Assembly (NCBI RefSeq): GCF_001426585.1 | Contig: NZ_LMEI01000012.1 | Coordinates: 240,962-304,961 of the forward strand | DNA: 64,000 bases | From: Streptomyces sp. Root431 | Lineage (GTDB): Bacteria > Actinomycetota > Actinomycetes > Streptomycetales > Streptomycetaceae | Direction of reading: 5' to 3' | Shown here: positions 42,848 through 54,426 of the stretch, in pieces | Position numbering within the stretch: position 1 is the first letter of the stretch | Layout: every line of letters begins with the position of its first letter | Program-made: the position numbers and the translations under genes | The notes under the pieces: model-generated | Databases searched by the model: none | The model's input: the letters and a program-made list of their open reading frames with translations, nothing else | Told to the model about the DNA's origin: nothing

Positions 42848-44740
42848 TTACACCGCCCTCATCAGCAGGGTCGCGGCGATCAGCACCGCAGTACCTCCGA
42901 ACATGGAGACCGCGTACGTGCGGGCGTAGCCGTTCTGGAGCTTGCGCAGCCGGCCGGAGAGTCCGCCGACGGCGGCCGCGGTGCCGTTGACGACGCCGTC
43001 GACCAGGGAGTGGTCGACGTAGACGAGGGAGCGGGTGAGGTGCGTGCCGCCCGTGACGAAGACCGCGTGGTTGAAGTCGTCCTGGAGCAGGTCGCGGCGG
43101 GCGGCCCGGGTGAGGAGCGAGCCGCGCGGGGCGACCACCGGGACGGGCCTGCGCCCGTACTGGAGGTAGGCCAGCCCGACGCCGATCACCATGACGGCGA
43201 CGGTGGCGGTGGTGACGGCGGCGGCGCTGAGCGGCGAGTGGCCGTGGGCGAAGCCGGTGACCGGCTCCAGCCACTCGACGAAGCCGGCGAACTCGAAGTA
43301 GGCGCCTGCGGCGACCGAGCCGACGGCCAGCAGGATCATCGGGATCGTCATGGACCTGGGCGACTCGTGCGGGTGCGGCGGGTTGCCGTTCTCGTCGTCC
43401 TGCCAGCGCTTCTCGCCGAAGAAGGTCATCAGCATCACGCGGGTCATGTAGTACGCGGTGATGGCCGCGCCGAGGAGGGTGACCGAGCCGAGGATCCAGC
43501 CCTCGGTGCCGCCCTTCGCGAAGGCCGCCTCGATGATCTTGTCCTTGGAGAAGAAGCCGGACAGACCGGGGAAGCCGATGATCGCGAGGTAGCCGAGGCC
43601 GAAGGTGACGAAGGTGACCGGCATGTACTTCCGCAGGCCGCCGTACTTCCTCATGTCGACCTCGTCGTTCATGCCGTGCATGATCGAACCGGCGCCGAGG
43701 AAGAGCCCGGCCTTGAAGAAGCCGTGCGTCACCAGGTGCATGATCGCGAAGACGTAGCCGATGGGGCCGAGGCCGGCCGCCAGGATCATGTAGCCGATCT
43801 GCGACATCGTCGAACCGGCGAGCGCCTTCTTGATGTCGTCCTTCGCGCAACCGACGATCGCACCGAAGAGGAGCGTGACGGCGCCGACGACGGTGACGAC
43901 GAGCTGCGCGTCCGGCGCCGCGTTGAAGATGTCGGCGGAGCGGACGATCAGATAGACACCGGCGGTCACCATCGTGGCCGCGTGGATGAGGGCCGAGACC
44001 GGGGTCGGGCCCTCCATCGCGTCCCCGAGCCAGGACTGCAGCGGCACCTGGGCCGACTTGCCGCAGGCCGCGAGGAGCAGCATCAGGCCGATCGCGGTCA
44101 GGGTGCCCTGGGAGGCCTCGCCGGTCGACGCCAGGACCGGCCCGAAGGCGAAGGTTCCGAAGGTGGTGAACATGATCATGATGGCGATCGACAGGCCCAT
44201 GTCGCCGACCCGGTTGACCAGGAAGGCCTTCTTCGCGGCGGTGGCCGCGGTGGGCTTGTGCTGCCAGAAGCCGATCAGGAGGTACGAGGCGAGGCCGACG
44301 CCCTCCCAGCCGAAGTACAGGAGCAGGTAGTTGTCGGCGAGGACGAGCAGGAGCATCGCCGCGACGAACAGGTTGAGGTAGCCGAAGAAGCGGCGGCGGC
44401 GCTCGTCGTGCTCCATGTAGCCGATGGAGTACACGTGGATGAGCGTGCCGACCCCGCTGATCAGCAGGACGAAGGTCATCGACAGCTGGTCGAGCTGGAA
44501 GGCGATGTCCGCCTGGAAGTTCTCGACCGGGATCCAGGTGTACAGCCGCTGGTGCATCGCCCGGTCGTCGGCGCTCTTGCCGAGCATGTCGGCGAAGAGC
44601 GCCAGGCCGATGGCGAAGGATGCGGCCGCGAGCAGGGTGCCGAGCCAGTGCCCGGACTTGTCGAGCCGCTTGCCGCCGCAGAGCAGGATGGCGGCGCCGA
44701 GCAGGGGTACCCCGACGAGCAGCGCAATGAGATTTTCCAC
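42848..44740 (-). CDS. nuoL: NADH-quinone oxidoreductase subunit L
   Basis: A 630-residue ND5-type subunit, the distal proton pump of the membrane arm. MTFVLLISGVGTLIHVYSIG, LYFGWEGVGLASYLLIGFWQ and QVPLQSWLGDAMEGPTPVSA are conserved, as is DIKKALAGSTMSQIGYMILA. The C-terminus contains the long lateral helix and a final anchor (MFGGTAVLIAATLLMRAV). It starts MENLIALLVG at 44740, 11 bases after nuoK. Confidence 0.97.
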   Translation of the reverse strand: MENLIALLVGVPLLGAAILLCGGKRLDKSGHWLGTLLAAASFAIGLALFADMLGKSADDRAMHQRLYTWIPVENFQADIAFQLDQLSMTFVLLISGVGTLIHVYSIGYMEHDERRRRFFGYLNLFVAAMLLLVLADNYLLLYFGWEGVGLASYLLIGFWQHKPTAATAAKKAFLVNRVGDMGLSIAIMIMFTTFGTFAFGPVLASTGEASQGTLTAIGLMLLLAACGKSAQVPLQSWLGDAMEGPTPVSALIHAATMVTAGVYLIVRSADIFNAAPDAQLVVTVVGAVTLLFGAIVGCAKDDIKKALAGSTMSQIGYMILAAGLGPIGYVFAIMHLVTHGFFKAGLFLGAGSIMHGMNDEVDMRKYGGLRKYMPVTFVTFGLGYLAIIGFPGLSGFFSKDKIIEAAFAKGGTEGWILGSVTLLGAAITAYYMTRVMLMTFFGEKRWQDDENGNPPHPHESPRSMTIPMILLAVGSVAAGAYFEFAGFVEWLEPVTGFAHGHSPLSAAAVTTATVAVMVIGVGLAYLQYGRRPVPVVAPRGSLLTRAARRDLLQDDFNHAVFVTGGTHLTRSLVYVDHSLVDGVVNGTAAAVGGLSGRLRKLQNGYARTYAVSMFGGTAVLIAATLLMRAV

Positions 44741-44751
44741 GGGTCAGCCCC

Positions 44752-45051
44752 TCACAGCTTCATCAGGCTGGCGTCGTCGACCGAGGCCGAGTGGCGGGCA
44801 CGGAAGACGGACACGATGATCGCGAGCCCGACGACGACCTCCGCGGCGGCGACGACCATCGTGAAGAACGCGATGATCTGGCCGTCGAGGTTGCCGTGCA
44901 TGCGGGAGAAGGTGACGAACGCGAGGTTGCAGGCGTTGAGCATGAGCTCGACGCACATGAAGACCACGATCGCGTTGCGCCGGATCAGTACCCCGGCGGC
45001 GCCGATGGTGAACAGCAGGGCCGCGAGATACAGGTAGTTGACGGGGTTCAC
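44752..45051 (-). CDS. nuoK: NADH-quinone oxidoreductase subunit K
   Basis: A 99-residue ND4L-type subunit with three helices: YLYLAALLFTIGAAGVLIRR, NAIVVFMCVELMLNACNLAF (conserved Glu in VELMLNA) and VVAAAEVVVGLAIIVSVFRA (second conserved Glu). GTG 45051 overlaps the nuoJ stop as GTGA, with a GAGGAGG site upstream. The longer frame upstream is a shadow. Confidence 0.96.
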   Translation of the reverse strand: MNPVNYLYLAALLFTIGAAGVLIRRNAIVVFMCVELMLNACNLAFVTFSRMHGNLDGQIIAFFTMVVAAAEVVVGLAIIVSVFRARHSASVDDASLMKL

Positions 45052-45875
45052 CGGGTGGCCTCCTCTTCGTCCCGGTCCCGGCCGAGCCGCTCCTCGGAGC
45101 GCTGCTCCAGGGCCTTGAGGTCGGCGAGCGCCTCGCTGGACACGTCCCGGATCTGGCCCCGCTTGCGCAGGGTCTGCATGACGGTGAGCTCCGACGGGGA
45201 GCCGTCGGGCAGCAGGCCGGCGACGTCCACGGCGTTGTGCCGGGCGTAGACGCCGGGTGCGGGCAGCGGCGGCACGTGCGTGCCCTGCCGTACGCGCTGC
45301 TCGGAGAGCTCGCGCTGGGTGCGGGCCCGCTCGGTGCGCTCGCGGTGGGTGAGCACCATCGCGCCGACGGCGGCGGTGATGAGGAGCGCGCCGGTGATCT
45401 CGAAGGCGAAGACGTACTTGGTGAAGATGAGGGCGGCGAGGCCCTCGACGTTTCCGCCGCGCGCGGAGTTGGCCGCGCCGAGGCCGTTGAACTCGGTGAG
45501 CGAGGCCTGGCCGATGCCGGCGATCAGCAGGATGCCGAAGCCGAGGCCGCAGGCCGCGGCCCACCAGCGCTGGCCCTTGATGGTCTCCTTCAGGGAGTCC
45601 GCGGCCGTGACGCCGACCAGCATGACGATGAAGAGGAAGAGCATCATGATCGCGCCGGTGTAGACGACGATCTGGACGATGCCGAGGAAGTACGCGCCGT
45701 TGGCGAGGTAGAAGACCGCCAGGATGATCATCGTGCCGGCCAGCGACAGCGCGCTGTGCATGGCCTTCTTCATCAGGATCGTGGCGAGGGCGCCGGCGAG
45801 GGCGACGGTGCCGAGGACCCAGAACTGGAAGGCCTCGCCGCTCGACGTGGTGTACGCCGCGAGGTTCGCGCTCAT
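45048..45875 (-). CDS. nuoJ: NADH-quinone oxidoreductase subunit J
   Basis: A 275-residue ND6-type subunit with five N-terminal helices: FWVLGTVALAGALATILMKK, SLAGTMIILAVFYLANGAYF and VYTGAIMMLFLFIVMLVGV, which contains the pi-bulge region. The last 100 residues are hydrophilic and longer than in E. coli, as is usual in actinobacteria. The ATG overlaps the nuoI stop. Confidence 0.96.
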   Translation of the reverse strand: MSANLAAYTTSSGEAFQFWVLGTVALAGALATILMKKAMHSALSLAGTMIILAVFYLANGAYFLGIVQIVVYTGAIMMLFLFIVMLVGVTAADSLKETIKGQRWWAAACGLGFGILLIAGIGQASLTEFNGLGAANSARGGNVEGLAALIFTKYVFAFEITGALLITAAVGAMVLTHRERTERARTQRELSEQRVRQGTHVPPLPAPGVYARHNAVDVAGLLPDGSPSELTVMQTLRKRGQIRDVSSEALADLKALEQRSEERLGRDRDEEEATR

Positions 45876-46450
45876 GCGTCCGCCCCCTCCGGCTCGCCCT
45901 GCTCACCCTTGGAGACGGCGACCTGCTGGACGGTCCCGGGCGCGGCCTCGGTGACGAGGCCCCGGTAGTAGTCCTGCTCGGTCATGCCGGGGAAGATCGC
46001 GTGCGGCGAGTCGACCATCGTCTCCTCCAGGCCCGCGAGGAGCTGCTCCTTGGTGTAGATCAGGTTCTCGCGGGAGGAGTCGGCCAGTTCGAACTCGTTG
46101 GTCATCGTCAGCGCGCGCGTGGGGCAGGCCTCGATGCACAGCCCGCACAGGATGCAGCGGGCGTAGTTGATCTGGTAGACGCGGCCGTAGCGCTCGCCGG
46201 GCGAGTAGCGCTCCTCGTCCGTGTTGTCCGCACCCTCGACGTAGATGGCGTCGGCGGGACAGGCCCAGGCGCACAGCTCGCAGCCGACGCACTTCTCCAG
46301 GCCGTCGGGGTGACGGTTGAGCTGGTGCCGGCCGTGGAAGCGGGGCGCCGTCGTCTTCTGCTGCTCCGGGTACTGCTCGGTCAGCCGCTTCTTGAACATG
46401 GCCTTGAAGGTCACGCCGAAGCCGGCCACCGGATTCTGGAAGTCAGACAC
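45872..46450 (-). CDS. nuoI: NADH-quinone oxidoreductase subunit I
   Basis: A 192-residue 2x[4Fe-4S] protein carrying clusters N6a and N6b. The ligand motifs are CVGCELCAWACPADAI and CILCGLCIEACPTRAL. It passes electrons from NuoG to NuoB. GTG 46450 (VSDFQNPVAG) overlaps the end of nuoH by eight bases. Confidence 0.96.
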   Translation of the reverse strand: MSDFQNPVAGFGVTFKAMFKKRLTEQYPEQQKTTAPRFHGRHQLNRHPDGLEKCVGCELCAWACPADAIYVEGADNTDEERYSPGERYGRVYQINYARCILCGLCIEACPTRALTMTNEFELADSSRENLIYTKEQLLAGLEETMVDSPHAIFPGMTEQDYYRGLVTEAAPGTVQQVAVSKGEQGEPEGADA

Positions 46451-47804
46451 CGTCCGTCTCCTTTCCCTCACTCGCAGTAGCAGTATCGGAGGCGCCACTG
46501 ACAACGAGGTCCCCCTCGTGCCGCGGCCTGCGCCGGGGCACGGGCGGCAGGGACTGTCCGGGCTTGGGCGGTACGGGGAAGCCTCCGGCCATCGGGTCGA
46601 AGGCCGGCGCGTCGGCGGGTTCGCCCGCCTCCGCCTTCGCCTTCCTGTCGCGGAACGTGTCGAAGAGGAAGGAGAGCAGCAGCAGTCCGAGGACGGCACC
46701 GGCCACGTACAGGACGATGTTGGAGAAGCCGATGTTCTCGTTCCGCAGGGCCCGGACGGTGGCGACGAGCATGAGCCAGACCACGGAGACCGGGATGAGG
46801 ACCTTCCACCCGAGCTTCATCAGCTGGTCGTAGCGGACGCGGGGCAGGGTGCCGCGGAGCCAGATGAAGAAGAAGAGCAGCAGCTGCACCTTGAGGACGA
46901 ACCAGAGCATCGGCCACCAGCCGTGGTTCGCGCCCTCCCAGAAGGTGGAGACCGGGTACGGGGCCCGCCAGCCGCCCAGGAAGAGCGTCACCGACACGGC
47001 CGAGACCGTCACCATGTTCACGTACTCGGCGAGCATGAACATCGCGAACTTGATGGACGAGTACTCGGTGTTGAAGCCGCCGACGAGGTCGCCCTCGGAC
47101 TCCGGCATGTCGAAGGGGGCGCGGTTCGTCTCGCCGACCATCGTGACGATGTAGATGATGAACGACACCGGCAGCAGGATGACGAACCAGCGGTCCGCCT
47201 GCGCCTCGACGATCGCCGAGGTCGACATCGACCCGGAGTAGAGGAAGACGGAGGCGAAGGCCGCGCCCATGGCGATCTCGTACGAGATCATCTGGGCGCA
47301 GGAGCGCAGACCGCCGAGGAGCGGATACGTGGAGCCGGAGGACCAGCCGGCGAGGACGATGCCGTAGATGCCGACGGAGGCGACCGCGAGGACGTACAGC
47401 ATCGCGATCGGCAGGTCGGTGAGCTGCATCGCCGTGCGCTGGCCGAAGATCGACACCTCGTTGCCCGCGGGCCCGAAGGGGATCACGGCGATCGCCATGA
47501 ACGCCGGGATGGCGGCGATGATCGGGGCGAGGACGTAGACGACCTTGTCGGCCTTCTTGACGATCAGGTCCTCCTTGAGCATCAGCTTGATGCCGTCCGC
47601 GAGGGACTGGAGGAGGCCCCAGGGGCCGTGCCGGTTGGGGCCGACGCGCAGCTGCATCCAGGCGACGACCTTGCGCTCCCACACGATGGAGAAGAGCACG
47701 GTGACCATCAGGAAGGCGAAGCAGAAGACGGCCTTGATCGCGACGAGCCACCAGGGGTCCGTGCCGAACATGGACAGGTCTTCGGCGGCGAGGAGGGTGT
47801 TCAT
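46443..47804 (-). CDS. nuoH: NADH-quinone oxidoreductase subunit H
   Basis: A 453-residue ND1-type membrane subunit at the quinone site. VWERKVVAWMQLRVGPNRHG, GLLQSLADGIKLMLKED and MVGETNRAPFDMPESEGDLV are signatures. About eight helices are followed by a Pro-rich cytoplasmic tail of some 70 residues (DPMAGGFPVPPKPGQSLPPV), common in Streptomyces. ATG 47804 overlaps the nuoG stop as ATGA. Confidence 0.97.
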   Translation of the reverse strand: MNTLLAAEDLSMFGTDPWWLVAIKAVFCFAFLMVTVLFSIVWERKVVAWMQLRVGPNRHGPWGLLQSLADGIKLMLKEDLIVKKADKVVYVLAPIIAAIPAFMAIAVIPFGPAGNEVSIFGQRTAMQLTDLPIAMLYVLAVASVGIYGIVLAGWSSGSTYPLLGGLRSCAQMISYEIAMGAAFASVFLYSGSMSTSAIVEAQADRWFVILLPVSFIIYIVTMVGETNRAPFDMPESEGDLVGGFNTEYSSIKFAMFMLAEYVNMVTVSAVSVTLFLGGWRAPYPVSTFWEGANHGWWPMLWFVLKVQLLLFFFIWLRGTLPRVRYDQLMKLGWKVLIPVSVVWLMLVATVRALRNENIGFSNIVLYVAGAVLGLLLLSFLFDTFRDRKAKAEAGEPADAPAFDPMAGGFPVPPKPGQSLPPVPRRRPRHEGDLVVSGASDTATASEGKETDGV

Positions 47805-50280
47805 GCCGGGACCTCCGTCGTGGTGACGCCGCCGATGCGGACCAGGTCGCCGGGGTGGGCTCCGGTGTCGGAGTAGACGCCGGCCCCGGTCGAGTTCAGC
47901 GGGAGCCAGACCACGCGGTCGGGCATCTCGGTGACCTGGAGGGGGAAGGTGACGGAGCCGGCCGGGCCGGTGATCTCCAGCGTGTCGCCGTCCTTGACGC
48001 CGGTGTCGGCGGCGGTGGCGGCCGACAGCCGGGCGACCGCCGCGTGGCGGGTACCGGCCAGGGCCGTGTCGCCCTCCTGGAGGCGGCCGAGGTCGAGGAG
48101 GAGCCGGTGTCCGGCGAGGACGGCCTCGCCGTCGCCGGGCCGGGGCGCGGCCTGACCGGGCTCGGTGGGCTCGGAGGCCCGCTCCTCGGTCCAGCGGCCG
48201 AGCCGGTCGATCTCGCGTCGCGCGGACCGGAGGTCGGGCAGGGCCAGGTGGGCGTCCATGGCGTCGGCGAGCATGTGGAGCACGCGCGCGTCCGACGGCG
48301 ACAGGGTCCTCGTCATCTGCTCGGGCTTGAGCGCGGCCTCGAAGAGCCGGGCCCTGCCCTCCCAGTTGAGGAAGGTGCCGGGCTTCTCGGCGACGGCGGC
48401 GACCGGCAGGACGACGTCGGCGCGGTCGGTGACCTCGCCGGGCCGCAGCTCCAGGGAGACCACGAAGGCCGCGTCGAGCGCTTCCCGCGCGCGGGCCGGG
48501 TCGGGCAGGTCGGCGACCTCGACGCCGCCGACGAGCAGCGCGGCGAGCTCGCCGGTGGCGGCGGCCTCCAGGATCTGGCCGGTGTCGCGGCCGTAGCGGT
48601 GCGGGAGTTCGCGGACGCCCCAGGCGACGGCGACCTCCTCCCGCGCGCGCGGGTCGGTCGCGGGCCGGCCGCCGGGCAGCAGCGCCGGGAGCGCGCCCGC
48701 CTCCACCGCTCCGCGCTCGCCGGAACGGCGCGGGATCCAGACGAGCCGGGCGCCGGTGGCGGCCGAGGCCCGCAGGGCGGCGGTGAGCGCGCCGGGCACG
48801 CCCGCGAGGCGCTCGCCGACGGCGATGACGGCGCCGTCCTGGCGGAGGGCCTCGGCGGCGGCGAGTCCGTCGCCTTCGAGGCCGACCCGGGAGGTGAGCG
48901 CGTCGAGCCACTCGGTCTCGGTGCCGGGGGCGGCGGGCAGCAGGGTGCCGCCCGACTTCTCCAGGCCGCGGGTGGCGTGGGAGGCGACCGCGTAGGTCCG
49001 CTGCCCGTGCTTGCGCCAGGCCTTGCGGAGCCGCAGGAAGACGCCGGGGGCCTCCTCCTCGGACTCCAGCCCGACGAGGAGGACGGCCGGGGCGGCTTCG
49101 AGCGAGGTGTACGTGACGCCCGTGCCGTCCAGGTCGCGTCCGCGGCCGGCGACGGCGGAGGCCAGGAAGTCGGCCTCCTCTCCGGAGTGGACCCGGGCCC
49201 GGAAGTCGATGTCGTTGGTGTCGAGGGCGACCCGGGCGAACTTGGCGTACGCGTAGGAGTCCTCGACGGTCAGCCGGCCGCCGGCGAGGACGCCGGTGCG
49301 GCCGCGGACGAGCCCGCGGGCGGCGGCCTCCAGCGCCTCGGGCCAGGACGCGGCTTCGAGCTCACCGGTCTCGGCGTTGCGGACGAGCGGGGTGGTGAGC
49401 CGGTCGCGCTGTTGCGCGTACCGGAAGCCGAAGCGGCCCTTGTCGCAGATCCACTCCTCGTTGACCTCGGGGTCCTCGGCGGCGAGCTTCCGCATGACCT
49501 TGCCGCGCCGGTGGTCGGTGCGGGTGGCGCAGCCGCCGGAGCACTGCTCGCAGACCGACGGCGAGGAGACCAGGTCGAAGGGGCGGGAGCGGAAGCGGTA
49601 GGCGGACGAGGTGAGGGCGCCGACCGGGCAGATCTGGATGGTGTTGCCGGAGAAGTACGACTCGAAGGGGTCGCCCTCGCCGGTGCCGACCTGCTGGAGC
49701 GCGCCGCGCTCGATCAGCTCGATCATCGGGTCGCCCGCGACCTGGTTGGAGAAGCGGGTGCAGCGGGCGCACAGGACGCAGCGCTCGCGGTCGAGCAGCA
49801 CCTGCGTGGAGATGTTGACCGGCTTCTCGTAGGTCCGCTTGTGGCCGTCGAAGCGGGACTCCGACTGGCCGTGGGACATGGCCTGGTTCTGCAGGGGGCA
49901 CTCGCCGCCCTTGTCGCAGACCGGGCAGTCCAGCGGGTGGTTGATGAGCAGCAGCTCCATCACGCCGTGCTGGGCCTTCTCGGCGACGGGGCTGGTCAGC
50001 TGCGACTTCACCACCATGCCGTCGGTGCAGGTGATGGTGCAGGAGGCCATGGGCTTGCGCTGGCCCTCGACCTCGACGATGCACTGGCGGCAGGCGCCGG
50101 CGGGGTCGAGGAGCGGGTGGTCGCAGAAGCGCGGGATCTCGATGCCGAGCTGTTCGGCGGCGCGGATGACCAGCGTCCCCTTGGGGACGGAGATCTCGAT
50201 GCCGTCGATGGTCAGCGTGACGAGGTCCTGGGGCGGGAGCGCCGCCTCGCCGCCCCCGGAGGGGGCAGACGTGGTGACTG

Positions 50281-50284
<4 letters not shown>
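47801..50284 (-). CDS. nuoG: NADH-quinone oxidoreductase subunit G
   Basis: An 827-residue peripheral-arm subunit. N-terminal [2Fe-2S] ligands are in RFCDHPLLDPAGACRQCIVE. [4Fe-4S] ligands follow in DCPVCDKGGECPLQ and CVLCARCTRF. A fourth set, VCEQCSGGCATRTDHRRGKV, lies in the molybdopterin-oxidoreductase-like region. That domain fills the C-terminal two thirds and has no cofactor role here. ATG 50284 opens MTVTTSAPSGGGEAALPPQD. Confidence 0.96.
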
Positions 50285-51638
<1,354 letters not shown>

Positions 51639-51642
<4 letters not shown>

Positions 51643-52379
51643 TCCCCCTCCTGACGGGTTGCCTCACCGCGCGGGTGAACGATTCGGTGGTGGAGCGGCT
51701 CGCCCTTGGACAGGCGCAGGCCGACGAGGGAGGCCGGGCCGGCTCCGCCGGTGGCCTCGACGGCGCCGGGGCGCTCGTCCGGGAAGCCCGCGAGGATGCG
51801 GGCCGTCTCTTTGAAGGTGCAGAGGGGGGCGCCGCGGGTGGGTTCGACGGTCCGGCCGGCCCGCAGGTCGTCCACCATCTTCTTGGCGGACTCGGGGGTC
51901 TGGTTGTCGAAGAACTCCCAGTTGACCATCACGACGGGTGCGAAGTCGCAGGCCGCGTTGCACTCGATGTGCTCAAGGGTGATCTTGCCGTCCTCGGTGG
52001 TCTCATCGTTGCCGACGCCGAGGTGGGCCTTGAGCTCGTCGAAGATGGCGTCGCCGCCCATGACCGCGCAGAGCGTGTTCGTACAGACGCCGACCTGGTA
52101 GTCGCCGGAGGGCTTGCGCCGGTACATCGTGTAGAAGGTGGCGACGGCGGTGACCTCGGCGGTGGTCAGGCCGAGGAGTTCGGCGCAGAACCGCATGCCG
52201 GTACGGGTCACGTGGCCCTCCTCCGACTGCACGAGGTGCAGCATCGGCAGGAGTGCGGAGCGGGAGTCCGGGTAGCGGGCGATGATCGCCTTCGCGTCCT
52301 CGGTCAGGCGCTCGTGGACCTCGGCCGGGTACGCGGGGGCGGGCAGCTGGGGCATCCCCAGGCTGACGTTCTCCGTCAT
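51639..52379 (-). CDS. nuoE: NADH-quinone oxidoreductase subunit E
   Basis: A 246-residue thioredoxin-like [2Fe-2S] subunit (cluster N1a). The ligands are in GVCTNTLCAVMGG and HIECNAACDFAPVVMVN. The C-terminal 60 residues extend beyond the usual E. coli length, as in other Streptomyces. ATG 52379 (MTENVSLGMP) is the first credible start; the frame further upstream is antisense to nuoD. Confidence 0.96.
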
Positions 52380-53698
52380 CGGTCGACGCCTCCCATCACG
52401 GGGTCGATGGAGGCGACGGCGACGATGACGTCGGCGACCTGGCCGCCCTCGCACATCGCGGCCATGGCCTGGAGGTTGGTGAAGGACGGGTCGCGGAAGT
52501 GGACCCGGAAGGGGCGGGTGCCGCCGTCGGAGACGACGTGCACGCCGAGCTCGCCCTTGGGTGACTCGACGGCCGCGTAGGCCTGCCCGGCCGGGACCCG
52601 GAAGCCCTCGGTGACCAGCTTGAAGTGGTGGATCAGGGCCTCCATGGAGGTGCCCATGATCTTCTTGATGTGGTCGAGGGAGTTGCCGAGGCCGTCGGGG
52701 CCGAGCGCGAGCTGCGCGGGCCAGGCGATCTTCTTGTCGCCGACCATGACCGGTCCCGGGGCGAGGCGGTCGAGGCACTGCTCGACGATCCGGAGCGACT
52801 GCCGCATCTCTTCCAGGCGGACGAGGAAGCGTCCGTAGGAGTCGCAGGTGTCGGCGGTCGGGACGTCGAACTCGTAGTTCTCGTAGCCGCAGTACGGGTC
52901 GGTCTTGCGCAGGTCGTGCGGGAGGCCCGCGGAGCGCAGGATCGGGCCGGTGGCGCCGAGGGCCATGCAGCCGGTGAGGTCGAGGTAGCCGACGTCCTGC
53001 ATGCGGGCCTTGAAGATGGGGTTGCCGGTGGCGAGCTTGTCGTACTCCGGCAGGTTCTTCTTCATGGTCTTCACGAACTCGCGGACGGCGTCGACGGCGC
53101 CGGGCGGCAGGTCCTGGGCGAGGCCGCCGGGGCGGATGAACGCGTGGTTCATGCGCAGGCCGGTGATCAGCTCGTACAGGTCCAGGATCATCTCGCGGTC
53201 CCGGAAGCCGTAGATCATGATCGTGGTGGCGCCGAGCTCCATGCCGCCGGTGGCGATGCACACCAGGTGGGAGGAGAGCCGGTTGAGCTCCATGAGCAGG
53301 ACGCGGATGATGCTCGCCCGGTCGGGGATCTGCTCGGTGATGCCGAGGAGCTTCTCGACGCCGAGGCAGTACGCCGTCTCGTTGTAGAACGAGGTCAGGT
53401 AGTCCATGCGCGTGACGAAGGTCGTGCCCTGCGTCCAGGTCCGGTATTCGAGGTTCTTCTCGATGCCGGTGTGGAGGTAGCCGATGCCGCAGCGGGCCTC
53501 GGTGACGGTCTCGCCGTCGATCTCCAGGATGAGCCGGAGCACGCCGTGGGTGGACGGGTGCTGCGGGCCCATGTTGACGATGATGCGCTCGTCGTCGGCC
53601 TTGGCGGCGGACTGGACGACCTCTTCCCAGTCGCCGCCGGTCACCGTGTAGACGGCGCCTTCTGTCGTCTCGCGGGGAGACGCGTGGGAAGTGCTCAC
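52376..53698 (-). CDS. nuoD: NADH-quinone oxidoreductase subunit D
   Basis: A 440-residue 49-kDa-type subunit lining the quinone pocket. NMGPQHPSTHGVLRLILEID has the conserved His and the HG loop. EARCGIGYLHTGIEKNLEYR and QDVGYLDLTGCMALGATGP are further marks. The C-terminus SIDPVMGGVDR is the standard ending. GTG 53698 overlaps the nuoC stop as GTGA. Confidence 0.97.
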   Translation of the reverse strand: MSTSHASPRETTEGAVYTVTGGDWEEVVQSAAKADDERIIVNMGPQHPSTHGVLRLILEIDGETVTEARCGIGYLHTGIEKNLEYRTWTQGTTFVTRMDYLTSFYNETAYCLGVEKLLGITEQIPDRASIIRVLLMELNRLSSHLVCIATGGMELGATTIMIYGFRDREMILDLYELITGLRMNHAFIRPGGLAQDLPPGAVDAVREFVKTMKKNLPEYDKLATGNPIFKARMQDVGYLDLTGCMALGATGPILRSAGLPHDLRKTDPYCGYENYEFDVPTADTCDSYGRFLVRLEEMRQSLRIVEQCLDRLAPGPVMVGDKKIAWPAQLALGPDGLGNSLDHIKKIMGTSMEALIHHFKLVTEGFRVPAGQAYAAVESPKGELGVHVVSDGGTRPFRVHFRDPSFTNLQAMAAMCEGGQVADVIVAVASIDPVMGGVDR

Positions 53699-54426
53699 GA
53701 GTACGACCTCCGCTGGTCCGGAGCCGGGATCTGGGCGCCCTTGTACTCGACGGCGATGCCGCCGAGGGGATAGTCCTTGCGCTGCGGGTGGCCCTGCCAG
53801 TCGTCCGGCATCATGATCCGGGTGAGGGCGGGGTGGCCGTCGAAGACGATGCCGAAGAAGTCGTACGTCTCGCGCTCGTGCCAGTCGTTCGTCGGGTAGA
53901 CGGCGACGAGGGACGGGATGCGCGGGTCGGCGTCGGGCGCCGAGACCTCCAGGCGGATCAGCCGGCCGTGGGTGAGCGAGCGCAGGTGGTAGACGGCGTG
54001 CAGCTCGCGGCCCTTGTCCCCGGGGTAGTGGACGCCGGAGACGCCGGTGCAGAGCTCGAAGCGGAGCGCCGGGTCGTCGCGCAGGGTCCGGGCGACCCGG
54101 ACGAGGTGCTCGCGCTCGATGTGGAACGTGAGCTCGTCGCGGTCGACGACCGTCTTCTCGATGGCGTTCTCCGGGAGCAGTCCCTGCTCCTCCAGTGCGC
54201 CTTCGAGCTCGTCGGCGACCTCGTCGAACCAGCCGCCGTACGGGCGGGAGGCCGGCCCCGGGAGCCGGATGGAGCGGACGAGGCCGCTGTAACCGGACGT
54301 GTCGCCGCCGTTGTTGGCGCCGAACATGCCACGCTGGAGGCGTACCTCCTCGCCGTGCTCCCCGCGCTGGCCCGGCAGGTTCTGCTCGCTCAGCTCCTTC
54401 TCGGGGTTGGGTGTCTCGTCACTCAC
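53695..54426 (-). CDS. nuoC: NADH-quinone oxidoreductase subunit C
   Basis: A 243-residue 30-kDa-type subunit ending near the usual place: WHERETYDFFGIVFDGHPAL, DWQGHPQRKDYPLGG and YKGAQIPAPDQRRSYS. The first 45 residues are hydrophilic and variable. Unlike the copy at 1-1040 it has no repeat tail. GTG 54426 overlaps the nuoB stop. Confidence 0.96.
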   Translation of the reverse strand: MSDETPNPEKELSEQNLPGQRGEHGEEVRLQRGMFGANNGGDTSGYSGLVRSIRLPGPASRPYGGWFDEVADELEGALEEQGLLPENAIEKTVVDRDELTFHIEREHLVRVARTLRDDPALRFELCTGVSGVHYPGDKGRELHAVYHLRSLTHGRLIRLEVSAPDADPRIPSLVAVYPTNDWHERETYDFFGIVFDGHPALTRIMMPDDWQGHPQRKDYPLGGIAVEYKGAQIPAPDQRRSYS